NCBI GenBank assembly: GCA_937991435.1
Contig: CALKPY010000022.1
Location: forward strand, 1-55,883
Length of the DNA: 55,883 nt
From: an uncultured Acidimicrobiales bacterium
Lineage (GTDB): Bacteria; Actinomycetota; Acidimicrobiia; Acidimicrobiales; UBA10347
Reading direction: 5' to 3'
Shown: in pieces, positions 26,665 to 34,487 of the stretch
How positions within the stretch are numbered: position 1 is the stretch's first letter
Layout: each line of letters starts with the position of its first letter
Notes under the pieces: generated by a model
What the model was told of the DNA's origin: nothing
What the model saw: only the letters and a program-made list of their open reading frames with translations
Database searches by the model: none
Program-made: the position numbers and the translations under genes

Positions 26665-26813
26665 CGACCGGAATCCATCACTTAAGTCGATCGGGCAGCG
26701 TGACCTTGATCACGTGGCCGCGCTGTCGACCGGCAAGGGCACCTGCCGTCCACCGCTGATGGCCGGCTACCGGTGATGGCTTCCGAACACGAGTTCTCAT
26801 GCTGAGGGGCTAG

Positions 26814-26819
26814 TACCTT
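26814..26819 (+). promoter_or_regulatory. -10 element TACCTT, leaderless start of rbsK
   Basis: TACCTT, then 7 bases, then the ATG at 26827. Confidence 0.5.
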
Positions 26820-26826
26820 CGCAGTC

Positions 26827-27780
26827 ATGTCTGACATGGCACCGACCAGCGAGACACCCCGTGGACCGACTGCGCTTCCACCTGAGGTGTGCGTCTTTGG
26901 CAGCGCGAATCTCGACATCGTTGTGCGCGTGCCCAACCACCCGGTCGCTGGCGAGACGGTGCTCGGCGGCGATCATTTGAGAATCAGCGGGGGTAAGGGA
27001 GCGAACCAGGCCGTCGCGGCAGCACTACTTGGGCGTCGGGTCACGCTCGTGGGTCGCGTCGGCGACGACCCCGCCGGTGCAGAGCTGCGCGCCGCAATCG
27101 AGCACCACGGCGTCGATACCTCGCTGCTGCAGACCGAGATCCATTGTCCGAGCGGCTTGGCACTGATCGCCGTCGGCCCCGACGGCGACAATTCGATTGT
27201 CGTGAGCCCGGGAGCGAACGACCGGGTGTCTGTCGACGACGTCGATCGCGCAGCGCATGCGTTGCAACAGGCCGCGGTCACGCTCCTACAGCTCGAAGTA
27301 CCGATCGAAGCCGTCACCGAAGCCGCTGAGGCCGCCGGTGGAATTGTGATCTTGAATCCAGCGCCAGCTCAGGCATTGACCTCTCGGCTTCTCGAATCGG
27401 TCGATGTGCTCGTACCCAACGAAACCGAGCTGGCCTTGCTGAGCGGAAGCCCTGTGGCCACCACGTTCGACGAAGCGGTGGATCAGGCCCGGCTGTTACC
27501 CGCGGCACGAACCGTGGTCACACTCGGAGCGCAGGGAGCGCTTATCGTCGATGAAACCTCGGTCCACCACCAACCAGCACCTTCGGTCACGCCCGTCGAC
27601 ACGACCGCTGCGGGCGATGCCTTTTGTGGCGCTCTCGCCGATGTTCTCGCCGAAGGCGGGTCACTCAATGATGCCGTTGGGTGGGGAGTGATGGTCGGCT
27701 CCGCCACCACGTTGCGATTAGGAGCCCAAACATCGCTTCCCACAGCGGCAGAAGTGGCAGATAGGTTGCGTCTCCCATGA
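26827..27780 (+). CDS. rbsK: ribokinase
   Basis: A 317-residue PfkB-family kinase. It phosphorylates ribose to ribose 5-phosphate. The N-terminal VCVFGSANLDIVVRVPNHPVAGETVLG and the GGKGANQAVAAALLG signature (about 55-69) are ribokinase-specific. The C-terminal signature has DTTAAGDAFCGALAD, with the catalytic Asp in AAGDAF. The first 18 residues precede the fold and are Pro/Thr-rich; the start is nevertheless supported by the leaderless -10. Its stop overlaps the ATG of the nucleoside hydrolase (ATGA), so ribose released from nucleosides can be phosphorylated by the coupled product. Confidence 0.93.
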   Translation: MSDMAPTSETPRGPTALPPEVCVFGSANLDIVVRVPNHPVAGETVLGGDHLRISGGKGANQAVAAALLGRRVTLVGRVGDDPAGAELRAAIEHHGVDTSLLQTEIHCPSGLALIAVGPDGDNSIVVSPGANDRVSVDDVDRAAHALQQAAVTLLQLEVPIEAVTEAAEAAGGIVILNPAPAQALTSRLLESVDVLVPNETELALLSGSPVATTFDEAVDQARLLPAARTVVTLGAQGALIVDETSVHHQPAPSVTPVDTTAAGDAFCGALADVLAEGGSLNDAVGWGVMVGSATTLRLGAQTSLPTAAEVADRLRLP

Positions 27781-28703
27781 GCCTGCCAAAGATCATCCTT
27801 GACTGCGATCCAGGAATTGACGACGCGTTCGCCATCGCCGTTGCTGCCCGCCATACCAACCTCGTGGCGATCACCACCGTTGCAGGCAACGTCACCCTCG
27901 AACACACCACAAACAATGCCCTGTTGATGGCTCAGTTTTGTGACCTCGATGTGCCGGTCATCTCCGGCTCAGCCAGGCCCGTTGTCGCCGATCCGCTCTA
28001 CGCCGATGATGTTCACGGAGCGTCGGGCCTTGGCGACGGTGTTATGCCGGACATCACACAGGTTGTAGCCGGAACCGACGCGGTGACCGCTCTACTTGAG
28101 ATGGTCGACCATGAAACAACCGTGGTTGCTGTCGGACCGCTAACAAACATCGCGCACGCCATTCGACGAGACCCAGATTGGCAGAACCGCATTGAACGGC
28201 TCGTAATCATGGGCGGCTCGACCGGCGCGGGAAACGCGACTTCTGCGGCAGAATTCAACATCTGGGCCGACCCTGAAGCGGCCGCCGAGGTGTTCGAGAG
28301 CGGTATTTCTCTCACGATGGTCGGCCTGAACCTCACGCAACAAGTTCGCATGGGAGCGCCTCAGATTGACCTGCTACGTGAATCGGGCTCAGACGTCGCG
28401 GAGTTCCTCGCAGATGCACTCGAGTACTACGCCGACTACAGCCTGCGTGAGTACGGCGTCGCTCGGTCGGCCATGCACGACCCGTGCGCTGTCCTGTATG
28501 TGTCACACCCTGAGCTGTTTGTCGCTGAACCTATGCACTGCGTTGTCGAAGTCAATGGCGCCCACACAAGGGGCATGACGCACATCGACACACGAGCGAA
28601 CAGCCAAGAGCCGAATATCGAAGCGCTCGTGCATGCCGAAGCCGATGCGGTCGTCGACCTGATCGTCGCCGCCGCAATCTCGCCGACACCGCCGCTGGGC
28701 TGA
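27777..28703 (+). CDS. inosine-uridine-preferring nucleoside hydrolase
   Basis: A 308-residue nucleoside N-ribohydrolase. It splits ribonucleosides to base and ribose. The N-terminal calcium-binding motif DCDPGIDDAFAIA (D9, D15, D16) is the family hallmark. NVTLEHTTNNAL and the HGASGLGDG segment line the active site, and EFNIWADPEAA is also conserved. It is translationally coupled to rbsK. Together they give a short ribonucleoside salvage route that feeds ribose 5-phosphate. No nucleoside transporter is next to them. Confidence 0.93.
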   Translation: MSLPKIILDCDPGIDDAFAIAVAARHTNLVAITTVAGNVTLEHTTNNALLMAQFCDLDVPVISGSARPVVADPLYADDVHGASGLGDGVMPDITQVVAGTDAVTALLEMVDHETTVVAVGPLTNIAHAIRRDPDWQNRIERLVIMGGSTGAGNATSAAEFNIWADPEAAAEVFESGISLTMVGLNLTQQVRMGAPQIDLLRESGSDVAEFLADALEYYADYSLREYGVARSAMHDPCAVLYVSHPELFVAEPMHCVVEVNGAHTRGMTHIDTRANSQEPNIEALVHAEADAVVDLIVAAAISPTPPLG

Positions 28704-28767
28704 GAACCGGCCGACGCTCGTCGCTGGCACAATGTGCGGCGTCACAATCTCAACCGAAGGAAGCGCC

Positions 28768-29631
28768 ATGGAATACGGGATCGTCTTCGCGAATACCGGA
28801 CCGTTTACCGCCCCGGCAGCTGCCAGCGCGCTCGGCAAGGCGGCCGAAGCTCATGGGATCGACTCTGTCTGGACCGTCGAACATGTGCTGGTACCGACTG
28901 AGTACGAAAGCACCTACCCCTACGCTCCAACCGGCAAGATGCCCGGCACCGCGGACAACCCCATTCCTGATCCACTGATTTGGCTTACTTGGGTCGCGGC
29001 AGCAACGACGACACTCAAATTGGCGACCGGCATCGTGATCTTGCCTCAGCGCAACCCCGCGGTTCTCGCCAAAGAAGTCGCCACGCTCGACCAGCTCAGC
29101 GGCGGACGCGTGTTGCTGGGTATTGGTGTCGGCTGGCTCGAGGAAGAATTCGACGCACTCGGCGTTCCGTTCGCAGGGCGCGGCGAACGGTCAGACGAAT
29201 ACACCGCAGTCATGCGGGCCTTATGGGCGGGCGACGACGTGAGCTTCAAAGGCGAGCACGTTTCGTTCGCCGGCATGAGCGCCAACCCGAAGCCGGCAAA
29301 TGCAACCGTTCCGATCGTGATCGGCGGACACAGCAAACGGGCGGCTCGCCGGGCAGGCGAGATCGGCGATGGGTTCTTCCCCGGCGCAGGAAATCTGCCA
29401 GAGCTACTTGACATGGCGCGCCAGAAAGCTGCCGATGCTGGGCGCGATCCGAACACGCTCGAGATGACCGCTACGCACGCGGGCCTGTTCGGTGACGATC
29501 CGGCCGCTGCGATTGAAGAAGCAGAATCTTGGGGTGTACACCGGCTCACCATTCCTGCATTTATGTTCGCCCGCGCCGGTGACGGCCTCTCCGAAGCGGT
29601 GGGCGAGTTCATGGCTCGGATCGGAAGCTGA
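28768..29631 (+). CDS. luciferase-like (LLM) F420-type oxidoreductase
   Basis: A 287-residue TIM-barrel flavin/F420 oxidoreductase of the luciferase-like monooxygenase family. Typical blocks are LKLATGIVILPQRNPAVLAKEVATLDQLSGGRVLLGIGVGWLEEEF and PIVIGGHSKRAARRAGEIGDGFFP. This form matches the class often annotated as probable F420-dependent oxidoreductase in actinobacteria. The substrate is unknown. The ATG at 28768 has a GAAGGAAG ribosome-binding site; an upstream ATG at 28732 is too far from the fold. It follows the nucleoside hydrolase by 64 bases, so co-transcription is possible but function looks unrelated. Confidence 0.88.
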   Translation: MEYGIVFANTGPFTAPAAASALGKAAEAHGIDSVWTVEHVLVPTEYESTYPYAPTGKMPGTADNPIPDPLIWLTWVAAATTTLKLATGIVILPQRNPAVLAKEVATLDQLSGGRVLLGIGVGWLEEEFDALGVPFAGRGERSDEYTAVMRALWAGDDVSFKGEHVSFAGMSANPKPANATVPIVIGGHSKRAARRAGEIGDGFFPGAGNLPELLDMARQKAADAGRDPNTLEMTATHAGLFGDDPAAAIEEAESWGVHRLTIPAFMFARAGDGLSEAVGEFMARIGS

Positions 29632-29666
29632 CAAATAGTCGGTCCCACAGCTCGCGAAAGCTTCGC

Positions 29667-29672
29667 TACCGT
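29667..29672 (+). promoter_or_regulatory. -10 element TACCGT of the charged small protein gene
   Basis: TACCGT, then TAGACC, then the ATG at 29679. Confidence 0.5.
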
Positions 29673-29678
29673 TAGACC

Positions 29679-30239
29679 ATGGGTTTGTTTGACAAGGTCA
29701 AGGCATTTCTGAAGAGCGAAGCAGACGACATCGCCGACATGGCGGGCGATGCCCGCGACAAGCTCGACGACGAGTTGACGCGACGCGAGGCCGAATTGGC
29801 GATGACGCCAGCAGAGAAGATTGACGCATTGCAGCAGAAAGCGGCTGCCACCGACGACGAGTTTGATCGCATTGTCGACAAGGCACAGGACCGGGCCGCG
29901 TCGGTCAAGGCGAACGCAGAGGTCGACGACCTTGCTGACGCCGTTTCGGGCGGAACCGCTGCAGCCGACCTCGAAGACAAGATGCAGGCGTCGAGCGAGC
30001 AAACAAAGGCTAACCAACCCCAATCAGCGACTAGCGCCAACGACCGCAGGTCCAACGAAACACCTGCGGCCAAGCCCGGCGACGAGGCACAGGATCGTGC
30101 GGCGCTGACCCAGCGTTCGCAACCACCAGAGCCTTCATTTGAAAAGACCCCCGCACAGCTGAAGTACGAAGAAGCACGCGAGTCTGCAGACAAGCTGCTC
30201 GACGAATTGCGTGGCGAGCTCCGAGACTCCGACGGCTGA
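29679..30239 (+). CDS. charged helical hypothetical protein (186 aa)
   Basis: I do not recognise the full protein. The first 85 residues are strongly charged and heptad-like (MGLFDKVKAFLKSEADDIAD...), predicting a coiled coil; the opening MGLFDKVKAFLKSE recalls the start of PspA-type membrane-stress proteins, but the protein is shorter and lacks the rest. The centre (about 95-150) is Ala/Ser/Gln/Pro-rich and looks disordered. The last 35 residues are again helical (EKTPAQLKYEEARESADKLLDELRGEL). There is no signal peptide or membrane segment. The leaderless -10 supports the ATG. Confidence 0.7.
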   Translation: MGLFDKVKAFLKSEADDIADMAGDARDKLDDELTRREAELAMTPAEKIDALQQKAAATDDEFDRIVDKAQDRAASVKANAEVDDLADAVSGGTAAADLEDKMQASSEQTKANQPQSATSANDRRSNETPAAKPGDEAQDRAALTQRSQPPEPSFEKTPAQLKYEEARESADKLLDELRGELRDSDG

Positions 30240-30308
30240 TTCCCCAAGTCGTGCCTGTCCGCCCTCGCGGGCACACGGCTCTAGACGACTGGCCAACCTC
30301 GACGCTCG

Positions 30309-30890
30309 TCAGCTGATCGCCGGGAGAAGGTGGGCGATCGGGTCATCGCTCCAAAGTTGGACTTCTATGTACTGCTCGAATGGCCGACTCTGATAACCGT
30401 CGTAATCGTCGGTAGCGTCAGGCGGGACTCCATAGGACTCGATAATACGATCGAGGTCACCGAGCCGAAAGACCTGCTGATGGTAGGGCTTCGCTTCATA
30501 GGGCAGCCCGAAATCGGGGGCAAAGCCCATCGCAGTGAAACTGTCTGGATAGGTGAAGCTTGTTGAGGTCTCGGGCAAGTCACACAGATCAAGGACGACT
30601 TCTTTCATATCCTCCGCGAGATCCCTGAACCAAACTGACTCGCCGAGAACGAAGTAATGCGGTGCGGTTCGTTCAGGCTGGCCTCCCGCCTGCAGAAACA
30701 AATCCAACATCTTTGCTTCTGTCCTTCGACGTAGGTCCATGTATCGCCGTCCAAAGGCACGACGATGCAGACCGTCGCGTCGCTCTTGCATCAGGTCTTC
30801 GATAACGCCGGTAACAGCTGGGCCATCGAGATCCGAGAGACTTAATGAACCCCGCCAATAGTGACGAACCTGGCTGGGTACACCTGTCAT
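30309..30890 (-). CDS. unknown protein, AT-richer than its neighbours
   Basis: A 193-residue soluble protein I do not recognise. Visible features are a charged helix (EDLMQERRDGLHRRAFGRRYMDLRRRTEAKMLDLFLQAG) and an aromatic, acidic C-terminal half (YFVLGESVWFRDLAEDMKEVVLDLCDLP; RPFEQYIEVQLWSDDPIAHLL). The pattern fits a small nucleotide- or protein-binding domain but no family can be named. The start at 30890 is a guess: CACACT lies 6 bases upstream as a weak -10 variant, and a much longer frame opens at a TTG at 31085. The gene and the gap behind it are less GC-rich than the flanks, which hints at a different history. Confidence 0.55.
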   Translation of the reverse strand: MTGVPSQVRHYWRGSLSLSDLDGPAVTGVIEDLMQERRDGLHRRAFGRRYMDLRRRTEAKMLDLFLQAGGQPERTAPHYFVLGESVWFRDLAEDMKEVVLDLCDLPETSTSFTYPDSFTAMGFAPDFGLPYEAKPYHQQVFRLGDLDRIIESYGVPPDATDDYDGYQSRPFEQYIEVQLWSDDPIAHLLPAIS

Positions 30891-31030
30891 TGGGCGAGTG
30901 TGCCAGCTCCGTCGCAATGCCGACCCGCAACGCAACACTTCGACGGTCGACCCCGCAGTAGCTCGGTCGCGCTTCGCTCCGTAGCGACCAGATAGGAGAC
31001 CCACAGCGGCGAAAGCCGCTGGACAAGCGG

Positions 31031-31062
31031 AATCTTGATGCAATCTTGATGTTCTTTTGACC
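31031..31062 (+). promoter_or_regulatory. 11-bp phased direct repeats, likely response-regulator operator
   Basis: CTTGATG occurs at 31034-31040 and 31045-31051, exactly 11 bases apart, inside the longer direct repeat AATCTTGATG. A weaker third copy, TTTGACC, is at 31056-31062. Helical-repeat spacing of direct repeats is the layout of OmpR/PhoB-class binding sites. An AATATT at 31070-31075 could be a -10 with TTGATG (31046-31051) as -35. The site precedes the secreted protein gene, and an OmpR-type regulator gene follows that. Confidence 0.45.
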
Positions 31063-31094
31063 CTCGGTGAATATTTGCCGGTCAACCTTGCGGC

Positions 31095-32027
31095 ATGACA
31101 GATGTACTCCTCAGACGACTCGCTCTCGCCGCTATTGCCGTCTGCGTTGTTTCATTCGCGACGATGACGTTGCTGTTTGTGCAGTTCCAGCAACCAGACG
31201 CTTCCTCGCAATCTTCAGATTTCGATTTTGAAACGAAGACCAAACCAGACCTGTTTGTCAAGACGCCGACGCAGCCGCAGCACTCCGCGTCACTGGCTGG
31301 TGGCTGGGATATTGACCCGACGGTGATCGACGACGCCAACACCTACCTGCTCAACGGGGGAGTCGTGGCGCCCAATGCCGACCTGGTTCAGGATCCCACC
31401 GTGATCGTCATCGATGTTGAAGAGCTTCCGAAACGGCGAGACCTCACCCCGGAGCCTGCGACTTGCGAGCTGGCGTTGACTGATCCTGGTGGAGTTCCGC
31501 AGGTTCTTGTGGCTGAACGCTTCGATGGTGAAACAGACGATTGGGTGCCTCTGGCCGGAACGTGGGAACGCACTGACCAGGGCTATTCGCAGTCGGCGAC
31601 AGATGGATTCGACCACATCTCTCAGCTACTGCGAGACCTGCCAGCGGCGTACCGAATCGCAGTCGACTTCACTTTCGACGATGCGACCGCCGCAGGCGTT
31701 GTACTTGGCCAGCCAATACCCAACTCCCGAGATGGAGCGACGGTGGTTGACATCGTGCCTGGGGGCACGTTCGGTCATTTTGTGCGGTGGGGTCGTTATG
31801 ACCTCGATTCAGGCCGCTACGCATATGACGGGGGAGCCGACTTGCCCGCGTCATTTGACCCAGCAGCGATGCACAACTTGACGGTCGAGGTGCGAGCTGA
31901 ACAAACCATCGTGATCGTAGACGGACGGGTCACCGCCATGTTTGGGCCAACGCCGCGCGGACGAGCCGGGCTTGTCACGTCTCGTGGGGCGGTGATGTTC
32001 ACGTCGGTCACGGTCGAATCATTGTGA
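31095..32027 (+). CDS. membrane-anchored or secreted protein with lectin-like C-terminal domain
   Basis: A 310-residue protein with one N-terminal hydrophobic segment (residues 7-30, LALAAIAVCVVSFATMTLLF), either an uncleaved anchor or signal peptide. A linker of about 90 residues follows. The C-terminal part (about 135-310) has the sequence style of a concanavalin A-like (LamG/laminarin-type) jelly roll: LVAERFDGETDDWVPLAGTWERTDQGYSQ, then AAGVVLGQ, then HNLTVEVRAEQTIVIVDG, then RGRAGLVTSRGAVMFTSVTVES. Such domains bind glycans. No catalytic residues are evident. It is followed at 82 bases by the response regulator gene on the same strand. Confidence 0.68.
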   Translation: MTDVLLRRLALAAIAVCVVSFATMTLLFVQFQQPDASSQSSDFDFETKTKPDLFVKTPTQPQHSASLAGGWDIDPTVIDDANTYLLNGGVVAPNADLVQDPTVIVIDVEELPKRRDLTPEPATCELALTDPGGVPQVLVAERFDGETDDWVPLAGTWERTDQGYSQSATDGFDHISQLLRDLPAAYRIAVDFTFDDATAAGVVLGQPIPNSRDGATVVDIVPGGTFGHFVRWGRYDLDSGRYAYDGGADLPASFDPAAMHNLTVEVRAEQTIVIVDGRVTAMFGPTPRGRAGLVTSRGAVMFTSVTVESL

Positions 32028-32109
32028 GTTAGATTTGGTACGCCCGGGTGTCAACGTGTGCCGTGACTGTTGCAGAGCGCCACAATAGACCCAGACGATC
32101 CGAGGCCTG

Positions 32110-32823
32110 ATGAGTACTTCTTCAAGCAGCACAACCAGGGCACGCGTACTGATTGTCGAAGACGCGCCCGAATATCAGATTGTTGTCGAAAACTCGCTGA
32201 CCGACGAGGGCTACGACCTGTATTCGGTATCCACGATCGACGCCGCACGGCTCAAGATCGACGCCTGGCAGCCAGTGGTAGTCGTACTCGACGTTGGCTT
32301 GCCAGACGGCAATGGGGTTGAGTTCTGCCGCCAGATTCGATCCGATCAATCCGCGTACGTGCTGCTCTTGACGGCGCGAGACACCGAGCCAGACATGCTG
32401 GCCGGATTCGCCGCAGGCGCAGATGACTACTTGACCAAACCATTTTCACCGAACGAACTGCGAGCGCGGGTTCGCGCATTGGTTCGCCGCTCAGGTGCAA
32501 CCGCCAAGGTGACAGGAAAGCCCACAACGCTGCAGGTCGGTTGCTTGTCACTGCACCCAGACAGCCGCGTCGTCGAAGCCGACGGCGCACAAGTTGATCT
32601 CACCGCCACCGAGTTTGGAGTTCTTCAACGCCTTATGACTCGACCAACAATGGTGTTCAATCGCAGCCAGCTCATCGGGTCTGACGACGAACACTGGGGA
32701 TCGAGCGATCACACGGTCAATGTGCACATCGCCAACCTGCGACGGAAACTCGATCACGCCGGGCATGCCCATATCGATACCGTCCGCGGCGTTGGCTACC
32801 GGCTGTCGACTCTTGAACCCTGA
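32110..32823 (+). CDS. OmpR/PhoB-family response regulator (orphan)
   Basis: A 237-residue two-component response regulator. The receiver domain (about 12-125) has the acidic pair E17/D18, the phospho-acceptor D61 (VVVLDVGLPDGNG), T88 and K110 (DDYLTKPFSP). The winged-helix DNA-binding domain covers about 135-235 (LTATEFGVLQRLMTRPTMVFNRSQL; HTVNVHIANLRRKLD). No histidine kinase is adjacent. The ATG has a GAGG site 4 bases upstream. Its 3' end overlaps the convergent methyltransferase gene by 28 bases. The phased repeats at 31031 are a candidate target. Confidence 0.93.
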   Translation: MSTSSSSTTRARVLIVEDAPEYQIVVENSLTDEGYDLYSVSTIDAARLKIDAWQPVVVVLDVGLPDGNGVEFCRQIRSDQSAYVLLLTARDTEPDMLAGFAAGADDYLTKPFSPNELRARVRALVRRSGATAKVTGKPTTLQVGCLSLHPDSRVVEADGAQVDLTATEFGVLQRLMTRPTMVFNRSQLIGSDDEHWGSSDHTVNVHIANLRRKLDHAGHAHIDTVRGVGYRLSTLEP

Positions 32824-33419
32824 CGGGCCCGAACCGCCCAAAGTGCGGTGCCAAACGCGACAGCGACATTCAGCGACGTCTTCATACCCGCCATTCCAAT
32901 GTGCACATGGCGATCAGCCATTTCGAGTAACTCGGGATCGACCCCAGTCACCTCGTTTCCAACAATCAGCGCAAGCGGTGTTACAGGGATCGGGGCAAGC
33001 TCGAGCAGCTCGCTCGTCGGCGTAGCTTCGAGCGCCCAGATGGCGGTGCCAGACGCTCGCAACTCGGCCACGCATTGGGTTGCGTCGCGATGAACGGTGG
33101 TCGGCACCGAACGTTCAGCGCCAAGCGCTGACTTGATCACTTTGGGATTGTCAGGGGGCGCCGTGATTCCACACATGTGCACCCGGTCAAGACCGCCCGC
33201 ATCGGCGGAGCGCAACATGGTGCCAACGTTCAGCGCACTTCTGATGTTGTCGAGCACAGCCACTAACCCCGGCGGCACCGAGACCACCGGCGTCGTGTAT
33301 GCGCTGGCAACCTCTCGCAGCTGCCGAGTCGGGCTCTCGCACAGAGGGCAGCTTCCGAAGCGCTCAACATCAACCGGCGATGGAAACCGCAAACCACAAT
33401 CCGTGGCTTCGCACTTCAT
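32796..33419 (-). CDS. SpoU/TrmH-family RNA methyltransferase with N-terminal zinc ribbon
   Basis: A 207-residue SPOUT-class RNA 2'-O-methyltransferase. The three SpoU motifs are clear: NIRSALNVGTMLRSADAGG, then IVGNEVTGVDPELLEMAD, then MAGMKTSLNVAVAFGTALW. The protein begins with a four-cysteine ribbon (C3, C8, C24, C27). The target RNA is not known. The ATG at 33419 is preferred over a TTG at 33461 because it starts just at the ribbon and avoids overlapping the recombinase gene. Its 3' end overlaps that of the response regulator. Confidence 0.88.
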   Translation of the reverse strand: MKCEATDCGLRFPSPVDVERFGSCPLCESPTRQLREVASAYTTPVVSVPPGLVAVLDNIRSALNVGTMLRSADAGGLDRVHMCGITAPPDNPKVIKSALGAERSVPTTVHRDATQCVAELRASGTAIWALEATPTSELLELAPIPVTPLALIVGNEVTGVDPELLEMADRHVHIGMAGMKTSLNVAVAFGTALWAVRARQGSRVDSR

Positions 33420-33448
33420 CACAACCTGAGCTGAGCGGGTCGGCAACG

Positions 33449-34429
33449 TCACGAAAGCCAACCGGCATCGTCGAGCGCATTGATCAGGTCAAAGCTCGCG
33501 TGGCGGGTGTAGATCGAGGTCGTACGAGGATCACGATGTCCCATGAGTTGCTGCAAGGTCGCTGGCGGAACGCCGCGCATCGCCAGCTGCAACCCAAAGT
33601 GGTGCCGCAGACCATGCACCAATGCGTCGTCAGGCATATGCGCCGCCGCCGCCTGAGCAAGCCGCTTGACCAGGTGATACAACGCGTCGGTACTGAACGG
33701 TTCGCCGTTGTTGCGCACAAAAAGTGAGTCTCGTTGGCCCGCGTCGAGACCCCGTTGTCGCCGTTCGGCTAACCAGGCGTTGACCCGTTCGAGCGTGTGC
33801 AGGGCCATTGGCACCTCACGGGCCCGGCCCGACTTCGTACCACGCTGTATGTGCAGCACCGGTCGTTCCGTGCGTGAGATATCGCCGATGCGCAGCGCGA
33901 CGCACTCGCCATTGCGCGTGCCGGTTGCAGATAGCAGGTCGATCATCGCGGCGTCACGGGTCGGCCACGCAGACCTGGCGTTGGGCGACGGATCGCCAGC
34001 GGCAGCGATCATCGCGGCGACGTCGTCTGGGGTGAACGCCCGCACTGCCTGCTCAGTTCCTCCGCGTACCTGCAGCATCTCGTCGTCGAACGGATTCGCA
34101 TCGAGCAGGCCCTTCGTGGCCATCCATCGACAGAACCCACGCATCGACGACAGTTGCCGCTGCAACGTTGCAGGGCTGTACTCACGCTTGAGAAGCTCGA
34201 GCGCACGAAGCAGTGTGTCTGAGGACAAATCGATCGTTGACAGACCATCGAGGTCGGCTTCAAGATCCAACAGCCCGTCGGGCGCCGTAGCCCCGCGAAC
34301 TTCGTGCACAGCCCGACCCCAACGAGCCAGATCAGTGCGACGCGCCTTATCGCTGTTACCACTTGATGAAGCGGCGGTGATCGACTTCGCATGGCACCAG
34401 TCGAGTGCAGCGTCTGCGAGTGCAACCAT
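33449..34429 (-). CDS. tyrosine recombinase (XerC/D-like)
   Basis: A 326-residue tyrosine recombinase with all catalytic residues: R172 (TGTRNGE), K199 (TKSGR), H272 and R275 (VHGLRHHFG), H298 (MGHRDPRTTSIYTR) and Y307. The N-terminal SAM-like domain (about 1-120) has the core LLKREYSPATLQRQLSSMRGFCRWM. XerC and XerD resolve chromosome dimers; phage and transposon integrases share the fold. No element ends or attachment repeats are visible here and the gene sits among housekeeping genes, so I read it as a chromosomal Xer-like enzyme with modest confidence. It is divergent from threonine aldolase with a leaderless promoter on each side. Confidence 0.88.
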   Translation of the reverse strand: MVALADAALDWCHAKSITAASSSGNSDKARRTDLARWGRAVHEVRGATAPDGLLDLEADLDGLSTIDLSSDTLLRALELLKREYSPATLQRQLSSMRGFCRWMATKGLLDANPFDDEMLQVRGGTEQAVRAFTPDDVAAMIAAAGDPSPNARSAWPTRDAAMIDLLSATGTRNGECVALRIGDISRTERPVLHIQRGTKSGRAREVPMALHTLERVNAWLAERRQRGLDAGQRDSLFVRNNGEPFSTDALYHLVKRLAQAAAAHMPDDALVHGLRHHFGLQLAMRGVPPATLQQLMGHRDPRTTSIYTRHASFDLINALDDAGWLS

Positions 34430-34435
34430 GACGTC

Positions 34436-34441
34436 ACGGTA
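34436..34441 (-). promoter_or_regulatory. -10 element TACCGT of the recombinase gene
   Basis: On the minus strand TACCGT, then GACGTC, then the ATG at 34429. Confidence 0.55.
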
Positions 34442-34475
34442 GACGGGCGAACAGGGACCCGGGTGTGACCAGCGC

Positions 34476-34481
34476 TAGCTT
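34476..34481 (+). promoter_or_regulatory. -10 element TAGCTT of threonine aldolase
   Basis: TAGCTT, then GACGTT, then the GTG at 34488. It is 34 bases from the oppositely oriented recombinase -10. Confidence 0.55.
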
Positions 34482-34487
34482 GACGTT

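Noticed and set aside
26699..26714. CGTGA-6-TCACG inverted repeat between the geranylgeranyl-reductase-type gene and rbsK
   Set aside because: The arms are only five bases and there is no matching repeat elsewhere in the gap, so it is not separable from chance.
33449..34429. Tyrosine recombinase as marker of an integrated element
   Set aside because: No tRNA target, direct repeats or phage or transposon genes are near it. All neighbours are metabolic genes.
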